In this document: positions 36,339 to 47,410 of the stretch, piece after piece
How positions within the stretch are numbered: position 1 is the stretch's first letter
How the letters are laid out: each line of letters starts with the position of its first letter
Assembly (NCBI GenBank): GCA_034766995.1
Contig: CM068313.1
Coordinates: 18,744,012-18,808,011 of the forward strand
DNA: 64,000 bases
DNA from: Acanthacorydalis orientalis
Lineage: Eukaryota > Arthropoda > Insecta > Megaloptera > Corydalidae
Direction of reading: 5' to 3'
Program-made: the position numbers and the translations under genes
The notes under the pieces: generated by a model
Told to the model about the DNA's origin: nothing
Database searches by the model: none
The model's input: only the letters and a program-made list of their open reading frames with translations

Positions 36339-37543
36339 AACATTCATATGTTCCTATTTATACATTTTTGTTCAAAAATACCTCAAATGAAATGTGCTGT
36401 TAAGTAACAAAACATTCATACAAATTTGATCGTATCTGAAATCAAAATAGACATTCTCAAATCATCGACATTGGATATTTATAGAAAAGTAAATAAAGTG
36501 AAGATATATTGACAGGTGTTGCAAACAAATATCTGTGTGAATGCATTCCACGAGAGATTCCCTTGAAACATTTTATTTTAGATTTTGCCATTTCACCTTG
36601 GAAATTTAATTTCTTCCGTCAGTGTGTCATTGATTCTTGATATTGGTAACAGATGAAAAGGATATGTTTACCAGTGGAAATGTGACGTACACATTCGTAA
36701 AAATCAAATGTTTCTCTTTATATTTTATTCAAAATACTATCTTATATTCTTAAATGAATTTTAAACTAAATTCAATAACGATCCTAACTAATGATCAGAT
36801 TTGTCCATTTATTGTGATAAAAATAAATATTTTTTCTGTAAAATATTTCAAACATGTGTAACAATTATACTGCTGACACTCTGAGAATGATGGCATTGTA
36901 ATTAAAATTTATATACAATCAAAAATGATCAATTCACATATTGGACATTTTTAACCGAAACATATGTGGTTTGTAAAGTGATAAAGCAACTAAATTTGTA
37001 AAAATCATATAATAGCTTTAAATATGAATGAAGTAAATAAATTTTCTACATTTTTTAAAGCTTCAATAGATGAAGTCACGTGATATCCATTTATGACTTA
37101 AAATAAATAAACACTCATCATACATTTCTTCAGTGGTGGTCTGAAATCTGTCACCTATTTGTAAACAATTAATGTACATTGATATAGAAATATGCCACTC
37201 ACGCACATTCTCGTACGTTTGTTGCAATTAAATGTCACCATCCTAAGTTCATTAATACAAAAATTTACAATATAAGACGTAGTCAAACAGTTACAATAAC
37301 TTCTCATCGTGTAAATTATAGTTACATTTTAAAAAAGTAATTATTTACTGCGTTTTCTTTGTCTGTCCATAAAATAAAACAAATTGAGAATTTTAAGTAA
37401 TATTTATATGTATATTAGAAATATTACATACAACTTGATTATTTTAATGTATATTTTTTAATTTACTTAAATAAGAATATAAGTTTAAAAACGCAAAATA
37501 TATAAAAACAGGATTCCTAAAGATTTGACTATCATGTATATTA

Positions 37544-37547
<4 letters not shown>

Positions 37548-37598
<51 letters not shown>
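37548..37598. repeat. (TA)25 microsatellite
   Basis: Pure TA array. Confidence 0.95.
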
Positions 37599-37601
<3 letters not shown>

Positions 37602-37642
37602 GTTATTAAAATACCATGACTTGTAAAATTAATTATATTTGA

Positions 37643-37882
37643 AGACTGTTGAGAGTCGACAGTGTCGATTATCAGTCCGGAAATTGGACTATAATCGTTA
37701 AAACGGTCGTTCACTCTTCAAAAGACCTTGGCTTAGAATTTCAACGCTTCGCCAACTATTCTAAACGGGGGTTTTCAAGATATTTCCAGATTATCTTGAC
37801 AACTAGTGGAAAAGCATCAAGATATTTCAAAGAAACTCTACATTATTTAATAGTTTCACATTGTAGGCAAATTATTAATTGA
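37643..37882 (+). other. open frame of about 79 codons in a GC-richer block
   Basis: The plus-strand frame reads LRVDSVDYQSGNWTIIVK, then SSKDLGLEFQRFANYSKRGF and ends CRQIIN. There is no ATG at its start, so it would have to be an exon or a transposon relic. A weak acceptor TTTGAAG lies at 37638-37644. Inside, TCAAGATA at 37775-37782 and TATCTTGA at 37792-37799 form a perfect 8-bp inverted repeat, and TCAAGATATTTC recurs near 37817. No family is recognised. Confidence 0.2.
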
Positions 37883-37991
37883 TAAAATGAAAAGCAACGA
37901 TTATTTTAAATAAAGTAACATTAATTATATTTATCAGTGGCACGCACATATTTTCACATACACATGTACAAATATAGTTACCTATCTGTCG

Positions 37992-38002
37992 CTCTCTCTC
38001 TT

Positions 38003-38040
<38 letters not shown>

Positions 38041-38049
38041 ATATATATA
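37992..38049. repeat. compound (CT)n-(TA)n microsatellite
   Basis: An imperfect CT run followed by TA, with one AATA break. Confidence 0.94.
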
Positions 38050-38351
38050 CTATATCAAATATATTTAATTACTAACTATTAATATCTAAAAAATTCAATA
38101 AAAACTTTTGTTTTATTAGAATCTGTATTAAGGAGGTAATAAATACTTTTAACTGCCAAGTCAATTGATATACCTGTTTCGATTAAAAAACAAATGATTC
38201 ATAGAAATCTTTGTATTTTATAAACGAACTAAAATGAATCATGGGGCTTTTAACGTATGAATACGTACTGAAATGAGACGATGAAAATTACATGAAAGCA
38301 GTGCAATTTGAATAACAATGGGTATGTAGTAATGATTATTTGTAAATATTA

Positions 38352-38407
<56 letters not shown>

Positions 38408-39035
38408 TATCTTACAAATTTGATACGGAACCTTAAACTTTTCAATTTAATTTTCATCATTAAAATTATATTAAGTATTTTCGTTGAATTACATATGTAG
38501 CGATCTTCATTCATACGTCACTGAGGATGATGTGTTTAGTTTACACAGCTGACAACCAATGTGGAGAAGTTCTTCAAGCTAACGATTGTTTATATGTCTA
38601 AAACATTTTTTACTTGCTTAGATAGATAGTATAACGTCTGTTAAACATCTATAAATATCTCCTAACCATTTTGTAACATACATTCTATGATTCAGTAAGA
38701 TTAATTTTTAATCTATATTGAAATTACGAGGAGTGATTTTCACTCTTGTGGGGAGTGGAATTAAATATTTAGAATTAATATTTAAACCTATAATGTATAC
38801 ATTTTTCTTTAATTTGACCATTTTTTATCTTTCAGTCAAATAAAGTTTATCTTATAGTACACTAAACTTGTCAAAGAAATAAACTTTATAAATATATAGT
38901 CATTTTTCAATTAGAATACTGTTTGTCTAAGGGAATTTATATTAAGTATATAAATATTATATATAATTGAAATTATTTTACTTTTATTTAATGAAATTTT
39001 GAAAGATTTTTTTATGTAGAAAGAAGTATGTACTT
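38050..39035. other. AT-rich non-coding DNA
   Basis: Apart from the TA array at 38352-38405, nothing is recognised. Confidence 0.55.
38352..38405. repeat. (TA)26 microsatellite
   Basis: TA array with one TACATA variant at its start. Confidence 0.95.
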
Positions 39036-39083
39036 TATACATACATACATATGTATATATATAAAAGTATGTATGTATGTATA
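39036..39083. repeat. tetranucleotide inverted repeat (ATAC)n/(GTAT)n
   Basis: ATACATACATACATATGTAT on the left is mirrored by GTATGTATGTATGTAT on the right, directly abutting the mariner insertion. Confidence 0.85.
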
Positions 39084-39592
39084 TTAGGTGCAAAAATTAA
39101 TTCCGTGCTTTTAAATTGAATTAATCAACTCTGTTTTCTATTAAAATATTTTCTCGCCGTTTTAAGATTTTGAAGTTCCAAACTTAACATTTAAAAACAC
39201 TATGCATCTTGACCAAGCAGTAAGCATAACCTCACAAAACAGTAGTGAATACGATGAAGTTCAAAAAGCAGTACATTAGACAATGCATACTTTTCGCATT
39301 CCAGTTGAAAAAAATGCTGCCGGAACCGCGGGAATGATTTGTTCAACTTTCGAGGAAGGGTTGTACGCAAAAACATGCAAAAATCCTAAAACAGTAGCAG
39401 AGGTCCGAAAATGCATTACAACCTCATCGACTAAAAGCCGCCATCTGTTTTTCGTAAAGGTGTTCGTCAGTTACCTGATAGATGGAGTAGTTATACAAAA
39501 TAATGGAGAATATTTTGCGACTGAAATATATTCCATTTTCCGTAAATATTCATTTTCTATAAAAAAGACACTGAATTAATTTGTACACCTAA
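39084..39592 (+). mobile_element. internally deleted mariner, second subfamily
   Basis: The left end TTAGGTGCAAAAATTAATTC and the right end (reverse complement) TTAGGTGTACAAATTAATTC both continue into a similar GTG-containing stretch. TA duplications flank it at 39082-39083 and 39593-39594. It is 509 bp, so about 60 percent of a full mariner is missing. The terminal repeats differ from those of the Hsmar1-like copies here. It contains the start and the end of a transposase but not the catalytic core. Confidence 0.82.
39254..39579 (+). pseudogene. mariner transposase, N- and C-terminal ends joined
   Basis: The frame starts MKFKKQYIRQCILFAFQLKK at 39254, the mariner first-helix pattern (basic start, then RHCLLFEF-like). 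A one-base loss in the A7 run near 39308 shifts the frame; it continues NAAGTAGMICSTFEE and LYAKTC. After a large deletion, C-terminal sequence follows: GVRQLPDRWSSYT, then in the next frame NNGEYF, the usual end of mariner transposases (LP-RW-K-I-NNGEYF). No D of the catalytic triad is present. A continuous 98-codon frame from 39283 exists only because of the frameshifts. The subfamily is near the mellifera/rosa groups, tentatively. Confidence 0.72.
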
Positions 39593-39603
39593 TATATATA
39601 TAC

Positions 39604-39640
<37 letters not shown>
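39592..39640. repeat. compound (TA)n-(GA)11 microsatellite
   Basis: TA, then a GA run, starting directly at the right edge of the mariner. Confidence 0.95.
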
Positions 39641-40113
39641 CATAAACGTAAATAGAAAACCTCAAGTTAAAAGCCAAATTTGATTATTTAATATTAAAAC
39701 TAAACCAAATACATTTACAGAAAACCCATTTCGATATCTATAAGAAGCTTATTTCATTTAAATGTAACATTCATTATATTTATTTATGTTTTGAAGTACA
39801 TACGAAGAAGTACGTGGTGTATCAGTCTTTTTCTATAAAATAAAATGAAAGTAGAAAAAACTACATTGTTTTGAAACTACTGAAAAACTCGTTATTTATG
39901 ACATCATCTAAATTATGACTCAACAATATGAATGAAACGAAATAAAATCACGATATCGCTTATTTGTGTTAATAAAAGTCTATGGATATATGCAATCCAA
40001 AAGATACAATCACGAATAATACAAAGAATAATCATTCGAGACAACTAACATGAATTTTAAAACTTTACTAACATACAGACTTTGTAATGAACGAGGTGAA
40101 CAAAAAATGTAAA

Positions 40114-40223
<110 letters not shown>

Positions 40224-40493
40224 ATAATAGTGTTTTATAAGTTCTAGCATAATTAATTTGACATTTCTAGTATACGTCAAGGCAATAACAAATGATTGCA
40301 TTTATGATGAAAGTAATATTATAATGATTTTTTTTTATTATTGAAAAAACGCATCTAATATAACTACTGTCAACCAAATGAAAAAAATAAACACATGTAT
40401 CATCTATATAAACGTCATCTGCTTATAACGGTCATCGTGTGAATTTCTAAATACTTTGGCACATTGATACTCGTGACTAGATCTTGTACGATG

Positions 40494-40600
<107 letters not shown>

Positions 40601-40729
40601 CAGTACTAGATAAAATATGCTCCTGAACTTACAACATCAATTTCTGTGAACGATTACGTGGTTAGTTTTTAATTTTAAGTTTTACCTGTTCATGCAACAA
40701 ATATGCGTATACTTCAATTATGTATATAC

Positions 40730-40770
<41 letters not shown>

Positions 40771-40790
40771 AGTATGTGTGTGTGTGTGTG
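40730..40790. repeat. compound (TA)11-(GT)n microsatellite
   Basis: A TA run, then GT with a GAGTATG interruption. Confidence 0.95.
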
Positions 40791-41934
40791 CCGGTATATA
40801 TATGCATATACATTTATATCTGTGTCAATTTTAACACATTACTGTTTCATTAAATACATTCGCATCAAATGGATTGATATCGTAATTTGAAATTGTAAAA
40901 TGTGTCTTTTTTTCTAAAAGTAATAATAATTTTACTTTCATCTGAATTAGATTTCGATTAAAATTTTTCTTAATAATTATTATCCGATCTTCTAACACTT
41001 CTTGTGACAATTATTTTCCAAATTATTAATATTAATTTTAATAAAAAAAATTAATTTTTATTATTCTATATTAACAATTTTGTGAAAAAAATTATTGTAT
41101 AAGTCTAATAAGAATTAATGACAAATTTATTCCAATGTAAATCGTTCGAGTTACATTGGCATCAGTTCATTGTTATTTTTTTATCAGATTTACAGATTTT
41201 TTTTAAATAAAAGTTAATCAAAAAGAATTAAAATTAAGTTCTTAAAATTGTTTATTATTAAAATTAATTATAATAATTTGGAAAATGATTTTAGTTTGCA
41301 TATTAAATAACTGTTCGAATTATGTCTTAGACTTTATTTTTCAGAAATATTTTCAAATAATGGTACTGATATTACTCAATATTAATTTTTAATTTTACTC
41401 ATTTTTTGTTCCTATCATAGTTTTACTTCACAAAAATATTTATAATATATTTATATTTGTAAATACATATTTCTTAATTTCAAAAAGATATCACTGTACT
41501 TAAAAACAGGAATAACTTTAGTAAGTGGTAGAAATTATTTTTCATATATTCGTGAAAACTTCATTAAGTGCATTCACTAAACAAACGTAATAAACGTTAG
41601 TTAATTATATACTTTTAAATTAAAAATTTTTCATTTTCAATTCAATTAAAAACTAAAAAATTTTCATTTTTTTCTGTCTATATAATGATCATTTTTCATC
41701 AATAAAGTAATTCGAAAGAACTCAGTTTTCATATCATACCACCAGCAATAACGGACTCAAATGAGAACATTCTCTAATTTGTATCGCAGATTCGCATTTC
41801 ATACCACACGTTGCGACAAATCAATGCAAACATTTCACTTATGACGATTTGCGCGTAGAAATACGATCAATGTAATCAACGTGTTTTATGATGTTGCTGG
41901 AGAATATGACCATACATGTCAGTAATTGTCACAA

Positions 41935-41942
41935 TGACGTCA
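41935..41942. promoter_or_regulatory. CRE palindrome TGACGTCA
   Basis: A perfect full CREB/ATF-type site. Such an 8-mer is expected less than once by chance at this composition. Confidence 0.25.
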
Positions 41943-41977
41943 TTCGACCACCAGCCACGAATTACGCCTTCTGTATT

Positions 41978-41979
<2 letters not shown>

Positions 41980-42050
<71 letters not shown>

Positions 42051-42064
42051 GTGTGTGTGTGTGT
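41980..42064. repeat. compound (TA)32-(GT)7 microsatellite
   Basis: A long TA array, AAATAGA, then a GT run. Confidence 0.96.
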
Positions 42065-42759
42065 TTTATAAGTACAAAAGCAAACAACACAACTAATGCG
42101 GCATAGTCAAAATGGATCTACGCTGACAACAGATCTGAAAAGCTATATTTTGAATTTGAAACGTTTTATATAACAGCTCCTTCATATCAGTGTAGACATG
42201 CATATTCATTGCATGATCTTGAACGTCACTGTATGAATGTAGACGCTGATGGAACTGTAAGCATTGTAAAAACTCTTGTAGATAAAGCTGCGATGTGCAT
42301 GACATGAAAAATAATACACTGCAAAATAAGAACTTGTACTGGCATATTTTTCATAACATATGTTGTTTGAGAAACACTCGTTCTGCGAATTGAATTATAT
42401 GTGAAAAAATGATTATATAGAAATATACTCGCAAGTGTAAATCAACATATCAGTCACGATTTTTATTTATACCCTATAGTTTCTTTATTATTGAAAATAT
42501 GATTCACAATGCCTGAAGATTATTTCATGTTATAAGGTACATTAGATTATATGCATTTTATATAAGGAATTTTTTTACGAAATCTATTTTTAATTTTCAA
42601 AATCACGATGCATACAATGTCAGAACATACATCAATATTCAATTATAACTAATATCTTAAGTAAAGACATTAAACAGAATGAAACACAATATATCCGCAA
42701 TTATATATGATACTGAAAACCTTTTTATTTTATTGTTTTGTAATTAATAAATCGAATTT

Positions 42760-42762
<3 letters not shown>

Positions 42763-42809
<47 letters not shown>
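42763..42809. repeat. (TA)23 microsatellite
   Basis: Pure TA array. Confidence 0.95.
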
Positions 42810-42815
<6 letters not shown>

Positions 42816-42875
42816 ACTTTGATGGATTATCGTAAAAGTTAAATAAGCTTTCAATTTAATAATTAATCTAAAAGA

Positions 42876-42905
42876 CAGTGAGTACAAAAAGTATCCGTAC
42901 ATCTA
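42876..42905 (+). mobile_element. Tc1-like terminal repeat remnant
   Basis: CAGTGAGTACAAAAAGTATC then CGTACATC resembles Tc1-family ends (CAGTG, ACAAAAGTAT, CCG). No partner end or transposase is visible, and no TA precedes it, so this is a degraded solo end. Confidence 0.35.
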
Positions 42906-43229
42906 AAACTTCATAACAAAGCAAATTTTATAAGTAACATAGAAGAACAAAAACACTAAAAATTAAGGAATATATTAGACTAGTCAAAATCAGAATTTCA
43001 AAGATTTTTTGAAGAAAAAACCTGAAAAGCTACTAATTCAAAATAGTTAACTTATATTAATTTCTTTTATTTCTATAAATAACTATTAGTACATATTATT
43101 ATGTAGTAAACTGTATTTATGAGTACACATTACTACCCCGCTCAGTCATATATAAATAATAAAATTTGGTCATGTAAGATGGCTGACTTTCAAAACTTAT
43201 GATGTGCGTATTTTGAATTTTCTGGGGAT

Positions 43230-43296
43230 GATAGAGGTTCCTCAAAAAAATATAATCTTAAGGGTTCCGTGAATAGACAAAGTTTGAAGACCACTG
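43230..43296 (-). mobile_element. hAT-like terminal remnant
   Basis: On the minus strand the sequence reads CAGTGGTCTTCAAACTTTGT, then CACGGAACCCTTAAG and a T-rich GAGGAACC. This is the layout of hAT ends (CAGTGGTTCTCAAACTTTTT, then GGAACCC). The other end and a clear 8-bp target duplication were not found. Confidence 0.5.
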
Positions 43297-43601
43297 TATT
43301 AGTCATACAGTTTCTATAAATTTTATTTTAAATATCGACAATATCACAATTTTTTTCGAGTATACATTTATTCGTTTCTCTTTCAAATGTAATTAGTAAT
43401 TATAATTTATACAAATCAAAATTTCACTTATCTCGATTATTAAATCCAAAAATTTCAATAATTATATAATAATTTTATGTAGCTATAAAAAAGAATTACA
43501 GCGTAAAATGTTATTATAAATGATCTTCATAACAACTAAATAAATTATGCAAACAGCACTATACTCCAACACTTTGAAAAATATATAAAGAATATTGTAA
43601 A

Positions 43602-44028
43602 ATGTTGACCTGTAAAAGTATTACAAAAGATGATAGTGAAATAAATTCAAAGAACGAAGATAAACTGTATAGATTATATTTGAAAATACCAAAAATAGCA
43701 TTAGATGCCAAGAACTTGATTGTAACACTCAATAAAAGAGATCGCCCACACGGTTTCTTATATAAAACGATTTTAATAGCTGCAAAACATGTTAGAAAAA
43801 GACGGAATTAATCAAAAGATCTATTATGTTTTTAAAATGAAAAAAGCATTGAATTACATTTGAAAATATATTCATAGTATTCAACAAATTTGATCGAATT
43901 TAAGTGATATAAATGGCAAACATTTCAAAAAAGAAGTAGACGATTTAAATAAGATTTATTACAGGCACTTTACACCTATTCTAGGAAACAAAAAGAAATG
44001 GAAAACAATAAAAACCATGAGTGATTAA
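43602..44028 (+). pseudogene. degenerate A-rich coding-like sequence, unidentified
   Basis: An ATG frame of 69 codons (MLTCKSITKDDSEINSKNED; AKNLIVTLNKRDRPHGFLY) stops at 43811. In another frame the reading seems to continue from before that stop: LEKDGINQKIYYVFKMKKAL, then beyond two stops NGKHFKKEVDDLNKIYYRHF and KKKWKTIKTMSD, ending near 44028. One frameshift and two stops over about 140 codons would fit a decayed gene or mobile element. Similar Lys/Glu-rich open pieces recur near 44900-44970 (LIAASHNKTDIVQKIAKDF) and 45058-45224 (MKTSEKLTLEEAEKIVKF). I do not recognise the family, and A-rich DNA alone can produce such frames. Confidence 0.3.
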
Positions 44029-44185
44029 TCAAAGTGTATATTTAATAAGTAGTAGTATTTTTTTTTTAATTAAAACATTTAAATATACACAATTTCTATA
44101 CAGTGTAAGTTAATATTAAATTAGTTTACTGGTAAATAGTTTACTACAACGAAATATAAATAATATTACTCTAGAAAAAAAAGTA

Positions 44186-44238
44186 TGTATATATATATAT
44201 ATATATATATACACATACATATATATATATACACATAC

Positions 44239-44277
<39 letters not shown>
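44186..44277. repeat. TA array with repeated CACATACA spacers
   Basis: Successive TA tracts are separated by CACATACA twice and then CATA, a small higher-order repeat. Confidence 0.94.
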
Positions 44278-44742
44278 ATCATATTTCTCTTAAAATTAAA
44301 TTAATAAAATGGTATTTTTTCCAGGTAAAACGCTCTTTGTCTAAGGCATAACCCAAGTTTCTGTTGGTCCATTATTTTATAATAAGTACGTCACTCCACA
44401 CATTAACTGCAATATTGCACAACCTAATTTTACTTTGCTTGTTGTGCTGTATAAGCTTGTTTCTTCCAAGTAAGACGTCGGCTATACAGCAAATAAACCA
44501 AAGTTTTACGATAGCATTTACAGTCTAATGTTTGCACCGCTCTTTTAACCAATTAGTTGAAGGAAATAGTCATTAACAACAGTCAATCAGAGAGTTCTGA
44601 AATGTTATATAAGAAAAGCAATAGTATATTAACGATACTTGCAAAAGTAACAAATAATTTGATTATTTTTTTAATTGAAAAAGATATAGTATTTTATGTA
44701 GTACAAAAACGTTGCAAACAACAATATTGACTTTTAAAAAAT

Positions 44743-44748
<6 letters not shown>
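44278..44748. other. mildly GC-richer non-coding DNA
   Basis: A plus-strand open stretch of about 57 codons without ATG at roughly 44350-44525 and an acceptor-like TATTTTTTCCAG at 44312-44323 are present, but no coherent exon results. TGCAAAAGTAA near 44640 resembles a mariner terminal repeat core. Confidence 0.35.

Positions 44749-44800
<52 letters not shown>
44749..44800. repeat. (TA)26 microsatellite
   Basis: Pure TA array. Confidence 0.95.
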
Positions 44801-44803
<3 letters not shown>

Positions 44804-45570
44804 TAAGTTTAACATAAAGAACATCCAGAGTTAATAGTAATTCGACATAGTTTTTTAACAATTCAAATCGTTTAACAAATTAAGAGTTGAAAAAGCTAAT
44901 AGCAGCAAGTCATAACAAAACAGATATTGTACAAAAAATTGCGAAAGACTTCCTCTAAAAAGATGATTAGTAAAAAAGATTTATTGCTTGATCTTATCTG
45001 CTAAATTGTCTACTAAAATTTCTAGCTAAAAACTTCTAAGATTAAAAAAGTTGTACTATGACAAGAACTTTAATGAAAACTTCAGAAAAGTTAACTTTGG
45101 AAGAAGCAGAAAAAATAGTTAAATTCTTATAGAAAAATGTAAACAAGAAAGTAGAAAATGAAAAGAAATTAACAAAAAATTTAATTTTACAACAATTTTC
45201 GAATATAAACAAAGAATATTAAATATCGAGGTTTCTGGAAATATTTATTTCTTAATTAATATAATCGATGTTATTTTTGTTCTTTCTTATAGAAATAGAT
45301 TATGTTTTAAGGTGCTATCATTTGAGAAAAAAATTAATTAGAGAAAATAAATGATTAAAAACAGTTTCAGAATTTGATTTTGAAACTTTAAGGATTCTAT
45401 AAATTGTGTAAAAGTTTTAATTGATTAAATATAGAATAAAAAAATTATTTCATATATTGTGAGATTTTTTTTATATAAAATCCCATAAGTTTTTTTTACA
45501 TCTTTATTTTGATTGTATGTTATTTGGACCATATTTATGGGAGAAAAAAATGCAGACTATAAAACCAACG

Positions 45571-45645
<75 letters not shown>
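45571..45645. repeat. interrupted (TA)n array
   Basis: TA tracts with TTTATA and TACATA breaks. Frames on the minus strand through it are artefacts. Confidence 0.94.
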
Positions 45646-45647
<2 letters not shown>

Positions 45648-45803
45648 AGGTGAGCAATTTATTCGATAATAAAAGCCGCATATAATACTTTTCATACATT
45701 TTTGAATGTTCACGTTCCACAGAAATTATTATTTTAAAATTGTATTTATTAATTTGTTAGAAAAATAATTGTGGTCTATGGCCTTTAAATTCATACACAA
45801 AAT

Positions 45804-45819
45804 CGCAATTATTTTTCTA
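45804..45819 (+). mobile_element. possible solo mariner terminal-repeat fragment
   Basis: CGCAATTATTTTTCTA is identical over 16 bp to the right terminal repeat of the 6.2-kb mariner, including its private TCTA variant. No transposase or partner end was identified nearby. Confidence 0.35.
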
Positions 45820-45911
45820 TTTTTTATACAACTCTGTAGCCCTGCTCATCAAAGCAGAATATGTTTAATCTCTACTCGTTGAAGACTTTGATTGAGTCTT
45901 TATTTTTGCAG

Positions 45912-46011
45912 TTAAAAGTTGCTGAGACCGTGATAAAAATTGCATTTTTAAAGATATTTTTCTTAAAAAATTACAAAGTAACCAGTCCCGAATTTAATTT
46001 TATTGTATTCA
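45912..46011 (+). CDS. candidate internal exon, unidentified protein
   Basis: A strong acceptor (GAGTCTTTATTTTTGCAG) precedes 100 nt that are open in phase 0 for 33 codons, followed by a donor ATTCA|GTAAGTCTT. The segment includes LKVAETVIKIAFLKIFFLKN and SPEFNFIVF. Both borders are better than average for this window. No family is recognised. Confidence 0.25.
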
Positions 46012-46389
46012 GTAAGTCTTAATTAATAAAACTGTTTAGTTTCATATCTTTTTTAAGGATTTTTCATAACCGTAGAGCCACCTTAAATACTAGTTTGGAC
46101 ACATAATGTATATGGATGTTTGAAAAGATAATGTGAATTACCCGTTTATATATAAAATATTCTAATATTGGTACATAATATACTACTATAGATTATTAAT
46201 ATGAAAGTTTAGGAAAAATGTCAATGAAACCCAATATTGTCTTGGGAGTGTAGCTTTGGTAGCCTCAGTTTGCCCAGCTTGATATATATGAATAAAAATA
46301 TAATCTATAAAAATAAATGAAATATTTTTAAATATATAAACATTTCACTTAATAATTGAAAGTGTATACGTATAATTCAATGTAATGTG

Positions 46390-46990
46390 TTGTCAACAAA
46401 TCGCCATCATGATTAACCTCGACTCTAAACCGTTACACACAAGCACTGAAAGCAAAGAAAATAAAAATATCCAAAAATAACATGACACATTTTCTTCGCT
46501 GCTATTTGCTCTGTTTCATAATTACACATTTCACATTTCATAAGATAAATTCTTGTACGTTTTCCACATCAACGAGAGAGTACTTTTCCGCGTAACCTAC
46601 TCTTAACCACTTTAAATCCGTGAACGGTCTAATCTAAAAACAGACGACAGTCATAAAACATTGCGAAAAAAATCAAACCGAATTGCTCTTCGGACGACCT
46701 TCTCATGGTCACCGTTCAATTCTTGCTCTGTTGTCATGGTAATCAGCCGCTGCAAATACGGTACAACCGTTATCGTTTGTCAACTTCCTGTTCTGTTTGT
46801 CTCCACTGTCCACGCGATGGCGGGACGCGTCAACCGTCAATAACACATCGTCACTGCAGCAGATTGTGTCTGTGTTTCGTCGCAAGGTTTATTTTTATTT
46901 TTATCTATGTACAAATTGATTAAATTAATCAGCTGTCTTGTATGTCATTTAGGTCAATTGGTTCTTTGTGATGGATGGCTGATTGATAAG
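46390..46990. promoter_or_regulatory. GC-richer island, possible regulatory element
   Basis: The most extended GC-rich block of the window, peaking at 46550-46880 (ACTTTTCCGCGTAACC, GCGATGGCGGGACGCGTC). It carries an X-box-like site. A 72-codon ATG frame at 46705-46923 (MVTVQFLLCCHGNQPLQ) and an overlapping TTG frame are open here mainly because stops are rarer in GC-rich DNA. I favour regulatory or promoter DNA over coding. Confidence 0.35.
46730..46743. promoter_or_regulatory. X-box-like RFX motif
   Basis: GTTGTCATGGTAAT differs at two positions from the symmetrical X-box GTTGCCATGGTAAC recognised by RFX factors, which control ciliary genes in animals. It stands inside the GC-rich island. 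Confidence 0.3.
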
Positions 46991-47322
46991 AATAAAGTGT
47001 TATTGGTGTCAGAGGTTTAATATTTTGTGATTTTTTTCTCTATTTTCAATTTTTTATTACATATATTGGTGTGAAATACGATATGATAGCAAGACTAATT
47101 GATGTTTAATTACCATACTAAATTTTTTAGTGTAACTTTCAATAATCATTTCAATTTCAGTCGGCAAATATGACAAAAAAATCATACAGCACAAATATAT
47201 TAAAACATAAACATCAACCAATAGATTATTTCTCAAATTGATTCCTACGATTTCAGTTTGATATTACATAAACGGTATTTTTACAATTAGTAAAAATTAA
47301 CGGGATTTTTTTTCTCTTTCAG

Positions 47323-47410
47323 GACGGAAATATCCACCAATTACAACCTTTTTGTCTTATATAAACTAGAAAAAGAATTTTTCATATCCCGAATAAGCTA
47401 TTCTTATTAA
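47323..47410 (+). CDS. candidate terminal exon, unidentified protein
   Basis: A very strong acceptor (GGGATTTTTTTTCTCTTTCAG) is followed by an open frame in the second phase for 28 codons (TEISTNYNLFVLYKLEKEFF) ending in TAA at 47408-47410. An AATAAA polyadenylation signal follows at 47420-47425, unusually close. Another acceptor-like ATTTCAATTTCAG near 47148-47160 precedes a frame of 25 codons with its own stop. No partner exon is proven. Confidence 0.22.

Larger units (their letters stand above)
35435..37547. other. AT-rich non-coding DNA
   Basis: Two short TA arrays (35969-35999, 36312-36338) and a mildly GC-richer patch at 36460-36720, in which an acceptor-like ATTTTATTTTAG lies near 36571. 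No supported gene. Confidence 0.5.
41700..42310. promoter_or_regulatory. GC-richer block split by a TA array
   Basis: The block is less AT-rich on both sides of the array at 41980-42064. The left half holds a perfect CRE palindrome. The right half (42105-42305) is open on the plus strand for about 66 codons without an ATG (includes DNRSEKLYFEFETFYIT and MNVDADGTVSIVKTLVDK) and has a donor-like GAACT|GTAAGC near 42249. It is also open on the minus strand for 70 codons from an ATG at 42305. Neither frame is recognised, and at most one can be coding. Confidence 0.25.

Noticed and set aside
37203..37242. A 40-nt minus-strand interval between TTAG and GTGAGT
   Set aside because: Too short and with a weak acceptor; open frame of only 13 codons.
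42876..43296. A single hAT element from CAGTG to CACTG
   Set aside because: The two ends diverge right after the first five bases and no 8-bp duplication flanks them, so they are treated as separate remnants.
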